Assembly (NCBI GenBank): GCA_903905065.1 | Contig: CAIVEW010000113.1 | Coordinates: 1-42,317 of the forward strand | DNA: 42,317 nucleotides | Source of the DNA: an uncultured Bacteroidota bacterium | GTDB taxonomy: Bacteria > Bacteroidota > Bacteroidia > Chitinophagales > Chitinophagaceae | Direction of reading: 5' to 3' | Shown: positions 41,911-42,317 of the stretch, piece after piece | Position numbering within the stretch: position 1 is the first letter of the stretch | Layout: each line of letters opens with the position of its first letter | Notes under the pieces: generated by a model | The model's input: only the letters and a program-made list of their open reading frames with translations | Told to the model about the DNA's origin: nothing | The model's database searches: none | Program-made: the position numbers and the translations under genes

Positions 41911-42317
41911 CTACTCCATCAGTTCGGGATAAGACATTACTTTATAGAGGACGGATGTGTCCATGGCTGCGTAGCGGCTGTTTATGTTTATTGCGGCACG
42001 CTTCTCCCAGGAGCCAAGCAGTGTGTCTTTAGATGCTGTATTGAAATCCTTCAATTCATCCGGACTGAGAAAAATAAAGGTACGCTGGGGTTTTTCGCCT
42101 TTTAATGCAGATATGAAAATGCTTTCCACTGGCGCGCCCCAAGTGTAGATCAGTGCGTTATCTACAGTCGGCGGTAACGGCTTGGTAATAACGATCTTGG
42201 TCAGATTTTTTTGCCTCATTTTTTCGTTCATGCGCGCTAATAACGCAACCCTGTTAGTGAATGGAGCTGCCGCCATAAAAATGAAACCAATGCGGAGCAG
42301 GTACACCAGGAAAATAA
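41911..42317 (-). CDS. Membrane-anchored protein, 5' end outside window
   Basis: The frame is open from the right edge, with no start required inside the window: codons ATT TTC CTG precede a GTG at 42306. About 135 residues are visible. They start in a hydrophobic segment (IFLVYLLRIGFIFMAAAPF), then a basic stretch, and end in a soluble domain with SPDELKDFNTASKDTLLGSWE and YKVMSYPELME. I do not recognise the family. The stop codon lies 5 bases from that of the convergent gene at 41905. Confidence 0.65.
   Translation of the reverse strand, partial: IFLVYLLRIGFIFMAAAPFTNRVALLARMNEKMRQKNLTKIVITKPLPPTVDNALIYTWGAPVESIFISALKGEKPQRTFIFLSPDELKDFNTASKDTLLGSWEKRAAININSRYAAMDTSVLYKVMSYPELME

Overview
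The window reads as chromosomal DNA of a Bacteroidota bacterium, probably in or near the Chitinophagaceae. The evidence is four complete type IX secretion (T9SS) C-terminal sorting domains visible in full (a fifth protein has the same tail), promoter boxes of the Bacteroidota type (TTTG and TAnnTTTG), absence of obvious Shine-Dalgarno sequences, an S16 protein with a long C-terminal tail, a bacillithiol enzyme (BshC), and a TamB of the Bacteroidota kind. I see no phage, insertion sequence, CRISPR array, rRNA or tRNA. No gene-free stretch exceeds about 250 bases.

Layout. 1-695 is the 5' part of a lipoprotein gene running off the left edge. 756-2873 is a secreted prolyl oligopeptidase, divergent from a large tamB (3055-7842). 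On the minus strand, 7853-11632 holds a two-gene unit: a class I methyltransferase followed by a three-part glycosyltransferase (GT2, a GT-C-like membrane part, and TPR repeats). Upstream lies rpsP with a very clear promoter and terminator. From 12449 to 20058 is a block of minus-strand exported proteins: three six-repeat NHL propellers with T9SS tails, interrupted by a PD40-propeller amidohydrolase. 20260-25537 is on the plus strand: an RluB-type pseudouridine synthase with a long repetitive disordered N-terminus, an amidohydrolase resembling aminofutalosine deaminase, and recQ with a strong terminator. 25642-31420 carries a PhzF-family protein, a receiver-PAS-PAS-DHp signalling protein without an ATPase domain, a DedA-MFS operon and a PaaK-like ligase. 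31617-33633 is a tandem pair of secreted T9SS paralogues. 33720-36281 is a Y-family polymerase plus radical SAM operon. 36383-37522 is a small AT-rich pair: a secreted unknown and a probably frameshifted nucleotidyltransferase. 37635-39202 carries exoA and radC. 39333-41905 is bshC plus a membrane protein, and the right edge cuts another gene.

The most unusual signal is not a protein. Ten short arrays with a 7- or 8-base period sit in intergenic gaps. At six of them (POP, rpsP, the PaaK-like gene, the Y-family polymerase, exoA, radC) the stop codon of the upstream gene lies inside or directly beside the array. In the polymerase the array continues into the reading frame and encodes the last residues. 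Several REP-like palindromes occupy other gaps. Together these look like a lineage-wide class of gene-end repeats, comparable in form to the heptanucleotide STRR repeats of cyanobacteria.

Four genes with links to DNA repair or maintenance (recQ, Y-family polymerase, exoA, radC) and the radical SAM gene lie within about 16 kb, but they are in separate transcription units.
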